NCBI RefSeq assembly: GCF_000420305.1
Contig: NZ_ATUR01000004.1
Location: 186,001-250,000, forward strand
Source: Novosphingopyxis baekryungensis DSM 16222
GTDB lineage: Bacteria > Pseudomonadota > Alphaproteobacteria > Sphingomonadales > Sphingomonadaceae
Direction of reading: 5' to 3'
DNA: 64,000 nucleotides
Notes under the pieces: model-generated
Seen by the model: the letters and a program-made list of their open reading frames with translations, nothing else
Databases searched by the model: none
Told to the model about the DNA's origin: nothing
Program-made: the position numbers and the translations under genes
In this document: piece after piece, positions 54,863-63,376 of the stretch
Layout: every line of letters starts with the position of its first letter
Position numbering within the stretch: the first letter of the stretch is position 1

Positions 54863-57070
54863 TTATTCGGCGGTTGCGTTCACCGGGAAGCCACGCTTTT
54901 CCAGAATGTAGCGCACTTCCGGATCGCGGCCGCGGAAAGCGCGATAGGCCTCGATGCGGTCCGTCTCATTGCCGGTCGAGAGCAGGATTTCGCGGAAACG
55001 ATTCGCTGTGGCCTTGTCCCACGGGCTGCCCGCTTCCTCGAACGCGGCCCAGGTGTCCGCGTCCATCGTTTCGGACCAGAGATAGCTGTAATAGCCGGCC
55101 GAATAGGCATCCGACGAGAACAGGTGATTGAACTGCGGCAGGCGGTGCCGCATCACGATCTCCTTGGGCATGCCGATCGCGTCCAGCGTCTCACGCTCGA
55201 ACGCATCGACATCGGTCACCGGTTCGCTGCGGTCATGCAGCTTCATATCGACGATCGCGCTCGACAGATATTCCACCGTCGAAAAACCCTCGTTGAACTT
55301 GGACGACGCCTCGATCTTGTCGACCAGCTCCTGCGGGATCGGCTCTCCGGTCTGATAATGCACCGCATAATTGTTCAGGATGTAGGGCGTCAGCAGCCAA
55401 TTCTCGTTCACCTGGCTGGGATATTCCACAAAGTCCCGCGGCGTGCCGCGCAGGCCGGGATAGGTCACGTCGGTCAACAGCGCATGGATCGCATGGCCGA
55501 ATTCGTGGAACAGCGTGCTGGCATCGTCCACGCTGATCAGCGCCGCCTCACCCTCCGCAGGCTTCACGAAATTATTGTTGTTGGAGGCGAGCACATTGCG
55601 CTCCCCGCCCAGCGACTGCTGCGAACGATAGGTGGTCGCCCAGGCGCCGGAGCGTTTGCCGGTGCGCGCATAGGGATCCATGTAAAACACGCCGACATTG
55701 CTGCCGTCGCGCTTGTCCGTCACCACCCAGGTGCGCACATTCGGGTCGAACACGGGAATTTCGCCCGTATTCTCGGTAAAGTCCAGATCGTAGAGACGCC
55801 CGGCGGCATCGAACATGCCCTCGATCATCTTGCTCAGCTGGAAATAGGGTTTGATCTCGTTCTGATCGAGGTCGTATTTATCCTTGCGCACCTTCTCGGC
55901 ATAGAAGCGATAGTCCCAGGGCTGGATGGTGATGTCCGCCTGTTCCTTGTCGGCGATGGCCTGCATGTCGGCCACCTCTTCCTTCACGCGCGCCACGGCG
56001 GCGGGCCAGACCTGCATCATCAGGTCCATCGCGCGCTCGGGCTCCTTGGCCATGGTATCGGCCATCCGGTAATCGGCATGGGTTTCAAAGCCCAGCAGCT
56101 CGGCGCGCTGCTGGCGCAGCTTCAGGATGTTGGCGATGGTGGCATTGGTGTCGTTCTCGCCGCCATTGTCGCCGCGATTCACATAAGCGGTGTACACTTT
56201 CTCCCGCAGATCGCGCCGCGTGGAATTTTCCAGGAAAGGCTGCATGAAGCTGCGCGTGTTGACCACGGCCCAGCCGGTTTCGCCATTCTCCTCGGCCGCG
56301 CCCTTCATCGAGGCGACCAGGCTGTCGGGCAGGCCCGCCAGATCGGCCTCGTCGGTCAGCAGGATATAGCTTTCCTCATCGGCCAGAACCTTGTTGGAAA
56401 AGTCCGAAAACTCGCCCGCAAGCGCGGTTTCGATGCCGATCACTTCCTGCTTCTGCTCGGGCGTCAGCAGCGCGCCGCCGCGCACCAGATCCTCATATTG
56501 CCGGGTCAGCAGACGCATCTGCTCGGCATCCAGCCCCAGCGTATCGCGCCGGTCGTATAGCGATTTCACGCGCGCAAACAGGCGCGGATCGAACTGCAGC
56601 TCGTTGAAATAGGCGCTGAGCTTGGGGCTCCATTCGCCCTGGATCGCCCGCACTTCGGGGCTCGACAGGTTGGAGGTGTAGACCCCCCAATAGCTGAAGA
56701 CGCGGCCGATCTCTTCGCCCGCCAGTTCCAGCGGCACCATGGTGTTTTCGAACGTCGGCTCGGCCGGATTGGCCAGGATCGCCTCATATTCCGCCTTGGT
56801 GCTGGCCATGGTCTGCGCAAAGGCATCGGGAAAATCGGACACGCTGACCTTGTCCCACTGGGGCACGCCCTCATAGGGGCCGGTCCAGGGATTGAGCAGC
56901 GGATTGGCGTTCATGGTCTCGGGGCTTTCGTCATCGGGCGAGGTGGCCGGGGCTTCGCCCACCACGGCGCCGGTTCCGCTATCGGTGGCGCCGCCCATTT
57001 GCGCCGCCGCGGGCGACGACAGGGCAAGGGCGGAAACGGAGAGGGCGAACGAAGCGATGGTCTTTGGCAA
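54863..57070 (-). CDS. M3 family metallopeptidase (dipeptidyl carboxypeptidase Dcp-like), exported
   Basis: The product has 735 residues. Residues 1-25 form a signal (TIASFALSVSALALSSPAAAQ) and about 50 linker residues follow before NPLLNPWTGPYEGVPQWDKV. The zinc motif is LFHEFGHAIHALLTD near residue 520, with a downstream Glu. Dcp removes C-terminal dipeptides; oligopeptidase A is a close alternative. The start is TTG 57070, because GAAAGG lies 8 nt upstream and the signal begins there; ATG 57103 is the alternative. The leader contains a long hairpin (57107-57156). Confidence 0.9.
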   Translation of the reverse strand: MPKTIASFALSVSALALSSPAAAQMGGATDSGTGAVVGEAPATSPDDESPETMNANPLLNPWTGPYEGVPQWDKVSVSDFPDAFAQTMASTKAEYEAILANPAEPTFENTMVPLELAGEEIGRVFSYWGVYTSNLSSPEVRAIQGEWSPKLSAYFNELQFDPRLFARVKSLYDRRDTLGLDAEQMRLLTRQYEDLVRGGALLTPEQKQEVIGIETALAGEFSDFSNKVLADEESYILLTDEADLAGLPDSLVASMKGAAEENGETGWAVVNTRSFMQPFLENSTRRDLREKVYTAYVNRGDNGGENDTNATIANILKLRQQRAELLGFETHADYRMADTMAKEPERAMDLMMQVWPAAVARVKEEVADMQAIADKEQADITIQPWDYRFYAEKVRKDKYDLDQNEIKPYFQLSKMIEGMFDAAGRLYDLDFTENTGEIPVFDPNVRTWVVTDKRDGSNVGVFYMDPYARTGKRSGAWATTYRSQQSLGGERNVLASNNNNFVKPAEGEAALISVDDASTLFHEFGHAIHALLTDVTYPGLRGTPRDFVEYPSQVNENWLLTPYILNNYAVHYQTGEPIPQELVDKIEASSKFNEGFSTVEYLSSAIVDMKLHDRSEPVTDVDAFERETLDAIGMPKEIVMRHRLPQFNHLFSSDAYSAGYYSYLWSETMDADTWAAFEEAGSPWDKATANRFREILLSTGNETDRIEAYRAFRGRDPEVRYILEKRGFPVNATAE

Positions 57071-57106
57071 AGGGCAAACCTTTCGAATGGATAATGTTGT
57101 CATGCG

Positions 57107-57156
57107 ATGTGGCGGCACCGGGCCGTTACCGCAAGGGGATGCACGGTGCGCCACAT
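57107..57156. promoter_or_regulatory. Long imperfect inverted repeat between M3 peptidase and MarR-like genes
   Basis: ATGTGGC-g-GCACCG (57107-57120) pairs with CGGTGCGCCACAT (57144-57156): 13 base pairs with one bulged G and a 23-nt loop. It is 37 nt upstream of the peptidase TTG, so it may lie in that mRNA leader, or act as DNA in the divergent control region. Confidence 0.5.
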
Positions 57157-57252
57157 GGCGCGGCAATCGAAACCGAAATGGATCGAATTTGCTTGCCAGC
57201 ATGATCGCCGTTCGCTGAATAGTCGATGACTGTCTTGGGGGAGGCGTGCGAC

Positions 57253-58179
57253 GTGGAAATGTTTCCGGAAAACAAGCCGTTGGCGCTGCTGATGGGCATG
57301 CGCGGCGCGCAGGGCGATCGGCTCCCGGCCTTGGCGGACATGGCCGGTTGGCGTTCGCTCGACATTGGAGCTTCCTTCGACTGGCCGGGCGACCATGCTC
57401 TGCTGACACCGCCGGAATTGATCCTGTGCCTGTTTCAATCCGAAACGGAGACGCCTGAACGCGAAATCGCGCGCGCTGCGCAATATGCCGCGGATCATGG
57501 CACCGCTTTCATCCTGTGGACCGATTTCGCCCGGCTCGATCTGGCGGCTGCGCTCGCGCCTGAAGATGCCGACATATTGGTCGATCCGGATCCGGCGGAA
57601 GCGGTCTTCGCCTTGACCAGAGCCCGAGCGAAGACGCGCGGGAGCGCAAGGGAGGACCGGGGCGAAAGCCGGGAGCTGATGCGGCTGAGCGACGAGCTGG
57701 TCGATATGGCGCGCCGGGTGGCCGCGCTGACGCAAGGCGGGGGCAGCGACGGCGGCGGGAAAGTGCGCGCCGATCCGCTGGCCTATCGCGGCGCGCCCGG
57801 CGGCGGCACCACGGCGCTGGGCAAACCGCCGGCGCTCAAAGCCGCCACGATTCGCGAGATGATCCGCCTGCGCCGCATGCGCGAGGACATGTTCGAATCG
57901 GACCTGTTTGCCGATCCCGCCTGGGACATGCTGCTCGATCTCATGGCCTCCCGGCTGGAGGACAAGCCCGTCTCCGTGTCCAGCCTGTGCATCGCCTCCG
58001 CCGTGCCGCCCACCACCGCGCTGCGCTGGATCAAGCTGATGACCGACCGTGGCCTGCTGGAACGCCGCGCCGACACCGCCGACGCCCGCCGCATCTTCAT
58101 CGCGCTCAGCGACGAGACCGCAGCGCGCCTGCAAGGCCTGCTCGCCGCCATGATCGGCAGCAAAACCCCGGCGGTCTAG
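57253..58179 (+). CDS. MarR-like winged-helix protein with N-terminal response-regulator-like region
   Basis: The roughly 308-residue product has an N-terminal alpha/beta region of about 115 residues (PLALLMGMRGAQGDRLPALADMAGW, then LILCLFQ and AAQYAADHGTAFILWTDF) of possible receiver-like shape. A Gly-rich linker follows, then a C-terminal winged helix (MLLDLMASRLEDKPVSVSSLCIASAVPPTTALRWIKLMTDRGLLERR) of MarR type. GGGGGAGG (57237-57244) places the start at GTG 57253; ATG 57226 has no such site. The regulated genes are unknown; the divergent peptidase is a candidate. Confidence 0.75.
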   Translation: MEMFPENKPLALLMGMRGAQGDRLPALADMAGWRSLDIGASFDWPGDHALLTPPELILCLFQSETETPEREIARAAQYAADHGTAFILWTDFARLDLAAALAPEDADILVDPDPAEAVFALTRARAKTRGSAREDRGESRELMRLSDELVDMARRVAALTQGGGSDGGGKVRADPLAYRGAPGGGTTALGKPPALKAATIREMIRLRRMREDMFESDLFADPAWDMLLDLMASRLEDKPVSVSSLCIASAVPPTTALRWIKLMTDRGLLERRADTADARRIFIALSDETAARLQGLLAAMIGSKTPAV

Positions 58180-58248
58180 CGTAGCAAACGAGGACGTGAT
58201 TTTATGATAATATAAGACCGCGGAACGATAATCACAGGAGAAGCGCTC

Positions 58249-59673
58249 GTGGCTAAGAACATAATGATCTTTGCTGATGGCACCGGCCAGATCGGTGGTA
58301 TCAAGCCCGATCAACGTCTTTCGAACGTATATAAAATGTTTCGCGCGATGCGGCCCGGCCCGGCCTCGTCAATTATGTGCCAAGATCAGGTAGCTTACTA
58401 TGACCCTGGTCTAGGCGCAGGTGAAATCGAAGGCGTAACATTCAGCAAGATACGCAATATCTTTGAATCCGCTGTTGGGGCTGGCATCGAAGACAATATG
58501 ATTGACTGTTACGAAAGGATTTTGTCCTATTACGAGGCTGGCGATCGTATAATTCTAATTGGTTTTTCAAGAGGTGCCTATACTGTCAGGGCATTGGCCA
58601 ATATGATGAACCTGTGCGGCGTGCCGACACAGCAGCAGGATGGCAAACCAATCCCTAAATCAGGCAAGATTCTGAGGGAAATTGCAACCGAAGCTGTAAA
58701 GTCTGTATATGGCCACGGTACGGGCAAGCCGCGCGGTTTAAAACCATATTTTCAACAACGAGAGGAAAAAGGGCGGCGGTTCCGGGAGAACTATGGTTGC
58801 GAAGATACTGTCGAACAAGGCAACAAACGCGGTAATGTCGAGCCCACATTCGTTGGCGTTTTCGATACCGTCGCCGCGCTCCAAAATTCAGTTCTCACTT
58901 GGATAATCCGCGGCATCTTTGGCGCAGCTTTCACGGCAGCTCTTTGCAGCTTCCTTTTGAGTTGGTCCATCGGCTGGACAATCGGACTAGTTATTGTGTG
59001 TTGCCTCTCGATCTTTGGGTACATGTGGACAGTATCACAACAGATCCGATTTTATGAACCTGATCCAGCCAACCCTCTTAGTTTGATGAAACCTTGGCAT
59101 TGGCCCCATATCCTGAAAAATACTCATCGAGCGTATTGGAGAAAGAAAAATTACGATATGTGGCTTTCTCCACAGGTCTGCCACGCGCGTCACGCTTTAT
59201 CGATAGACGAATATCGGTCAAACTTTCCCCGCGTCGGATGGGGACTGGAGTCTACCGCCGAAACTATAAAAGATCGCGTTCCCGCTTGGCTCAAGCAAGT
59301 TTGGTTTGCCGGATGTCACAGCGATGTCGGCGGAAGCTATCCCGAAAACGAATCGCGGCTAAGTGACATTTCACTAAATTGGATGGTCGAAGAGCTTCGG
59401 GATTGCGTGCCTATGGTCAAAATTCAAGCGCATCTGCTGGTCACCAATCCCGATAGTCTTGGCTTGCAGCATGATGAAATTTACATGTGGAATAAATGGT
59501 GGCTAAAGATCAAATGGCCCCGAAAAGCACGGCGTCTGAAACGCGATATTCCTCTGCACCCTACTGTTTTAGAGCGCCTAGCTGCAAAAAACGCCCCACA
59601 TGAAAATGTCACCAAACCCTATCGTCCGACCGAACTTGCAAGCCATCCGCAAGCCAAAGACTTTTACAAATAG
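58249..59673 (+). CDS. DUF2235 alpha/beta-hydrolase with internal membrane segment
   Basis: The 474-residue protein has the DUF2235 opening IMIFADGTGQIGG, then YYDPGLGAGEIEGV, the nucleophile elbow IGFSRGAYTVRAL near residue 108, FVGVFDTVAALQN near residue 205 and CHSDVGGSYPENES near residue 360, giving Ser, Asp and His of a triad. Two hydrophobic segments (about residues 218-262) interrupt the domain. Homologues include type VI phospholipase effectors, but no T6SS gene is near. GTG 58249 follows AGGAG at 58236-58240. The gene is clearly AT-richer than its neighbours. Confidence 0.85.
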   Translation: MAKNIMIFADGTGQIGGIKPDQRLSNVYKMFRAMRPGPASSIMCQDQVAYYDPGLGAGEIEGVTFSKIRNIFESAVGAGIEDNMIDCYERILSYYEAGDRIILIGFSRGAYTVRALANMMNLCGVPTQQQDGKPIPKSGKILREIATEAVKSVYGHGTGKPRGLKPYFQQREEKGRRFRENYGCEDTVEQGNKRGNVEPTFVGVFDTVAALQNSVLTWIIRGIFGAAFTAALCSFLLSWSIGWTIGLVIVCCLSIFGYMWTVSQQIRFYEPDPANPLSLMKPWHWPHILKNTHRAYWRKKNYDMWLSPQVCHARHALSIDEYRSNFPRVGWGLESTAETIKDRVPAWLKQVWFAGCHSDVGGSYPENESRLSDISLNWMVEELRDCVPMVKIQAHLLVTNPDSLGLQHDEIYMWNKWWLKIKWPRKARRLKRDIPLHPTVLERLAAKNAPHENVTKPYRPTELASHPQAKDFYK

Positions 59674-59703
59674 TCATTTCATGGCAGTCGATTATCGCGG
59701 AAA

Positions 59704-59779
59704 TGGTGGGCGATGACGGGCTCGAACCGCCGACCCTCTCGGTGTAAACGAGATGCTCTACCAACTGAGCTAATCGCCC
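59704..59779 (-). tRNA. tRNA-Val (anticodon UAC)
   Basis: On the minus strand GGGCGAT (59779-59773) pairs with ATCGCCC (59714-59708), with CCA encoded at 59706-59704. The anticodon stem-loop CTCG-TTTACAC-CGAG gives TAC (valine). Its 3' end faces the low-GC DUF2235 gene 30 nt away. Confidence 0.97.
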
Positions 59780-59812
59780 GCTTGTTCGGCTCTACCGCGG
59801 GTCAGCCGAAGG

Positions 59813-60409
59813 TCAAGAGGCTTCCGCCAGCATCTCGGCCACGGCAGGGTCGTTCCACTCGGTCGGGCCGATCAGCCGCCAGACTTCCTGCCCCTGGCTG
59901 TCATAGAGAATGGTGGTGGGCAGCTGCACATTGCCGCCCAGCGCGGTGAGCAGGCTATTCTGGCTGTCCGTATAGGGCTCCAGCGTGGTGAACCCCTGCT
60001 TTGCCCAGAACGGATCGACCGCTTCCCGGCCGTCCAGATCCTGCGACACCACCAGCACTTTGGGGCCGCTCTCTCCGGCCGCCAGCGCGTCCAGCGTCGG
60101 CATTTCCTTGATGCAGGGCGCGCACCAGGTGGCCCACAGATTCACCAGCAGCGGCTTGCCCTTAAAATCCGCCAGCTGCGCCATGCCACCGGTCGGATCG
60201 GTGAACTGCCCATCCAGATAGGGCTCACCGGCATGCGCGTAGCTCAGCTCCGCTTTCAGCCCGTCGGCAGTTTCGATCAGCGCGCCCTCGCCCGCCTTGG
60301 CCGGCGGTGCATCGGCTGCCTGCTCTTGCTCCGCCACCGGCGCGGCTCTATCGCATGCGGCCAGCCCCAGGATCAGGGCGGCAGGGACGGCAAGGAAAGA
60401 CAGGCGCAT
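59813..60409 (-). CDS. TlpA/ResA-like thioredoxin-fold lipoprotein
   Basis: The 198-residue product has a lipobox, LGLAACDR, near residue 19. After an Ala/Glu-rich linker comes a thioredoxin domain with [28 protein letters not shown], the CAPC active site at about residues 100-103, and cis-Pro in [13 protein letters not shown]. It acts in periplasmic thiol reduction, possibly for cytochrome c or other maturation. Its ATG shares CATG (60407-60410) with the divergent argH start, so the two 5' ends overlap. Confidence 0.92.
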   Translation of the reverse strand: MRLSFLAVPAALILGLAACDRAAPVAEQEQAADAPPAKAGEGALIETADGLKAELSYAHAGEPYLDGQFTDPTGGMAQLADFKGKPLLVNLWATWCAPCIKEMPTLDALAAGESGPKVLVVSQDLDGREAVDPFWAKQGFTTLEPYTDSQNSLLTALGGNVQLPTTILYDSQGQEVWRLIGPTEWNDPAVAEMLAEAS

Positions 60410-61805
60410 GAGCGATTCCAACAGCATGTGGGGCGGGCGCTTTTCGGGCGGCCCTTCGGCGATCATGCGGGAGATAAACGCCTCCATCCCCTTCGACAAG
60501 CGGCTGTGGCGACAGGATATCCGCGCCAGCAAGGTGCATGTCGCCATGCTGGCGGCGCAGGCTATCGTCAGCGAGGCCGATGCCGCGACGATCCGCGACG
60601 GGCTCGATACCATCGCCGCCGAATATGAAGCGGGCGGGCTGGTCGAGAATCTCGATCTGGAAGACATCCACATGCATGTCGAGGCGCGGCTGACCGAGCT
60701 GATCGGCCCGGTGGCCGGGCGGCTGCACACCGCACGCTCGCGCAACGATCAGGTGGCGACGGACTTTCGCCTGTGGGTGCGCGAGGCCTGCGACGAAATG
60801 GAGGCCGGCCTCGCCGCGTTCCAGAACGCGCTGCTGAGCCGTGCCGAAGAGCATGCCGATACGGTGATGCCGGGCTTTACGCATCTGCAGGCCGCCCAGC
60901 CCGTCACGCTCGGCCACCACCTGATGGCCTATTATGAAATGGCCAAGCGCGACCGCAGCCGGTTCAGCGATGCCAAGGCGCGCGCCGCCGAATGTCCGCT
61001 GGGCAGCGCCGCGCTGGCGGGCACCAGCTTCGATCTGGACCGGAACAAAACCGCCGGGGAACTCGGCTTCGCCCGGCCCACCGCCAATTCGCTCGATGCC
61101 GTGTCGGACCGCGATTTCGCGCTCGACTATCTGATGGCGGCCACCACCACCGCGCTGCATCTCAGCCGTCTGGCGGAGGAATTCGTGATCTGGGCCAGCC
61201 AGCCCTATGGCTTCGTCACACTGTCTGATGCGTACAGCACCGGCAGCTCGATCATGCCGCAGAAGCGCAATCCCGACGCCGCCGAACTGGTGCGCGGCCA
61301 TTCGGGCCGGATCGCGGGCTGCATGCAGGCGCTGGTGATGGTGATGAAGGGCCTGCCGCTCGCCTATGCCAAGGATACGCAGGACGACAAGCCGCCGGTG
61401 TTCGAGGCGCATGATCTGCTCGCGCTCAGCATCGCGGCGATGACCGGCATGGTCGAAACCAGCGATTTCCGCGCCGACCGGATGCGCGCGCTGGCCGCCG
61501 GTGGGCACAGCACGGCGACCGATTTCGCCGACTGGCTGGTGCGCGGCATCGGCATGCCGTTCCGCGAGGCGCATCATCTGACCGGCGCGGCGGTCAAGCT
61601 GGCCGAGGAGAAAGGTTGCGACATATCCGAGTTGGAAGCCGATGCGCTGCGCGGGCTCGATCCACGTCTGGCGGAGGCCGATCTGCCGGATCTGAGCGTG
61701 GAAGGCTCGGTCGCCAGCCGCATGAGCTATGGCGGCACCGCGCCCGCGCGGGTAAGAGAAGCCATCGCTGCCGCCCGCAAGTCGATTGCCGAGGATATGG
61801 AATGA
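60408..61805 (+). CDS. argH: Argininosuccinate lyase
   Basis: The 465-residue enzyme splits argininosuccinate into arginine and fumarate. It starts [27 protein letters not shown] and carries [16 protein letters not shown] near residue 110, the His/Thr region [16 protein letters not shown] near residue 153, and the signature [15 protein letters not shown] near residue 278. ATG 60408 is canonical; ATG 60426 is possible. It begins a four-gene run (argH, lptM, lysA, siroheme synthase) with overlapping stops and starts. Confidence 0.96.
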   Translation: MSDSNSMWGGRFSGGPSAIMREINASIPFDKRLWRQDIRASKVHVAMLAAQAIVSEADAATIRDGLDTIAAEYEAGGLVENLDLEDIHMHVEARLTELIGPVAGRLHTARSRNDQVATDFRLWVREACDEMEAGLAAFQNALLSRAEEHADTVMPGFTHLQAAQPVTLGHHLMAYYEMAKRDRSRFSDAKARAAECPLGSAALAGTSFDLDRNKTAGELGFARPTANSLDAVSDRDFALDYLMAATTTALHLSRLAEEFVIWASQPYGFVTLSDAYSTGSSIMPQKRNPDAAELVRGHSGRIAGCMQALVMVMKGLPLAYAKDTQDDKPPVFEAHDLLALSIAAMTGMVETSDFRADRMRALAAGGHSTATDFADWLVRGIGMPFREAHHLTGAAVKLAEEKGCDISELEADALRGLDPRLAEADLPDLSVEGSVASRMSYGGTAPARVREAIAAARKSIAEDME

Positions 61806-62110
61806 GCCGCACGAGCCTATTGCTGCTGAGCGCCGCCGCGTTGCTGTCCGCCTGCGGCAAGGTCGGCCCGCTATCACCGGCGCCGGGAGCCAGCCTGCCG
61901 CCGAAAACCTATGCGCAGGACGGTGCGGTCGATCCGCAGGCGCTGCTCGAACCATCGACGCAGGCCCGCCCGAGCCGGGTCGACGAGCTGCTGCAGCGGT
62001 CCGAGCCGCGCGCGGCCGACCCGTTCGATCTGCCCCCCGCCGGACGCCCTGTCGTCAACAGCGATAGCGCCAACGACGACGCTACCATTCCCACCACGCC
62101 GGAAGACTGA
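61802..62110 (+). CDS. lptM: LptM-like small lipoprotein
   Basis: The 102-residue product has the lipoprotein signal [13 protein letters not shown] and the LptM/YifL core [12 protein letters not shown] immediately after. In E. coli LptM assists maturation of the LptDE translocon. The remaining 70 residues are Pro/Asp-rich and unstructured. The start overlaps the argH stop (ATGA) and the stop overlaps the lysA start (TGATG). The order argH-lptM-lysA is conserved in many proteobacteria and supports the name. Confidence 0.88.
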   Translation: MSRTSLLLLSAAALLSACGKVGPLSPAPGASLPPKTYAQDGAVDPQALLEPSTQARPSRVDELLQRSEPRAADPFDLPPAGRPVVNSDSANDDATIPTTPED

Positions 62111-63372
62111 TGGACCATTTCACCTATCGCAACGGCGTGCTCCACGCCGAAGACGTACCGCTGCCTGCCATTGCGCAGGCCGTCGGCACGCCCGTCTATA
62201 TCTATTCGCGCGCCACGTTCGAGCGGCATGCCCGCGTGTTTCGCGACGGGCTGGCTGCCATCCCGAACAAGCATATCGCCTTTGCCATCAAATCGAACCC
62301 CAATCTGGCCGTGCTCAACGTGCTCTCGCGCGAAGGCTATGGCGCGGATGTGGTGAGCGGCGGCGAGATGGCGCGCGCGCTGGCAGCTGGCGTTCCGGCG
62401 AAGGACATCGTCTTTTCCGGCGTCGGCAAGACCCGCGCCGAACTGGCGCAAGGCCTGAAGGAAGGCATCGGCCAGTTCAATATCGAGCATGAGCCCGAAG
62501 GCGTGGCCCTGGCCGAAACCGCGCACGCCATGGGCCTGACCGCGCCGGCCACGCTGCGCGTCAATCCCGACGTGGATGCCGGAACCCATGCCAAGATTTC
62601 GACCGGCAAGAAGGAAAACAAGTTCGGCGTCGGTATCGACAGCGCGCCGGAGATCTTCGGCCGCCTCGCGGCGCTGCCGGGCTTGAACCTTCGCGGTGTG
62701 GCGGTGCATATCGGCAGCCAGCTGTTCGATCTTGCGCCCATGGCCGCGGCGTTCGAGCGCGTTGGCGCGCTGGTGCAGACGCTGCGCGACGCGGGGCATT
62801 ACATCACCCATGTCGATCTGGGCGGCGGCCTTGGCATTCCCTACAAGGCAGGCGAGGCGCTGCCACCGAGCCCGGCCGACTATGGCGATATGGTCGCGCG
62901 CGTCACCAGGGACTGGAACGTGCATCTGACGTTCGAGCCGGGCCGCGTGATCGCGGGTAATGCCGGTGTGCTGCTGACCGAAGTGCTGTGGGTGAAGCCC
63001 GGCGCGGCGGCGCCCTTCGTGGTGGTCGATGCCGCCATGAACGATCTGGCCCGCCCGGCGATGTATGACGCCTGGCATGATTTTCAGCCGGTGATCGAGA
63101 CAGGCGAACGCATGACCGCATCGCTCGTCGGCCCGGTGTGCGAGAGCGGCGATACCTTTGCCATCGGGCGCGATATCGGCGTGGTCGGTCCGGGCGATCT
63201 GGCCGTGTTCCGCACCGCCGGGGCCTATGGAGCGACCATGGCGAGCACCTATAACAGCCGCGCACTGGTGCCCGAGGTGATGGTGGATGGCGACCGGTTC
63301 GCCGTCGTGGCCGATCGTATTCCAGCCGGCACCATCATGGCCGCGGAACGTGTGCCGGACTGGCTGCGCTGA
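62110..63372 (+). CDS. lysA: Diaminopimelate decarboxylase
   Basis: The 420-residue PLP enzyme makes lysine from meso-diaminopimelate. The PLP lysine is in HIAFAIKSNPN near residue 62, the Gly-rich phosphate region in HVDLGGGLGIPY near residue 240, GRVIAGNAGVLLTEV near residue 280, and CESGDTFA near residue 345 with the partner-subunit Cys. It overlaps lptM by 1 nt. Confidence 0.96.
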   Translation: MDHFTYRNGVLHAEDVPLPAIAQAVGTPVYIYSRATFERHARVFRDGLAAIPNKHIAFAIKSNPNLAVLNVLSREGYGADVVSGGEMARALAAGVPAKDIVFSGVGKTRAELAQGLKEGIGQFNIEHEPEGVALAETAHAMGLTAPATLRVNPDVDAGTHAKISTGKKENKFGVGIDSAPEIFGRLAALPGLNLRGVAVHIGSQLFDLAPMAAAFERVGALVQTLRDAGHYITHVDLGGGLGIPYKAGEALPPSPADYGDMVARVTRDWNVHLTFEPGRVIAGNAGVLLTEVLWVKPGAAAPFVVVDAAMNDLARPAMYDAWHDFQPVIETGERMTASLVGPVCESGDTFAIGRDIGVVGPGDLAVFRTAGAYGATMASTYNSRALVPEVMVDGDRFAVVADRIPAGTIMAAERVPDWLR

Positions 63373-63376
63373 GCCG

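Noticed and set aside
58180-58248. Search for a duplicated tRNA-Val 3' end (attachment site) left of the DUF2235 gene
   Set aside because: No copy of the tRNA end is visible there, so a tRNA-type integration cannot be claimed from direct repeats.
60491-60501. CCTTCGACAAG match to the REP-like core
   Set aside because: It encodes the conserved PFDK of argH, so the match is explained by the protein sequence.
60348-61955. 535-codon open frame antisense to argH
   Set aside because: argH signatures are complete on the sense strand.
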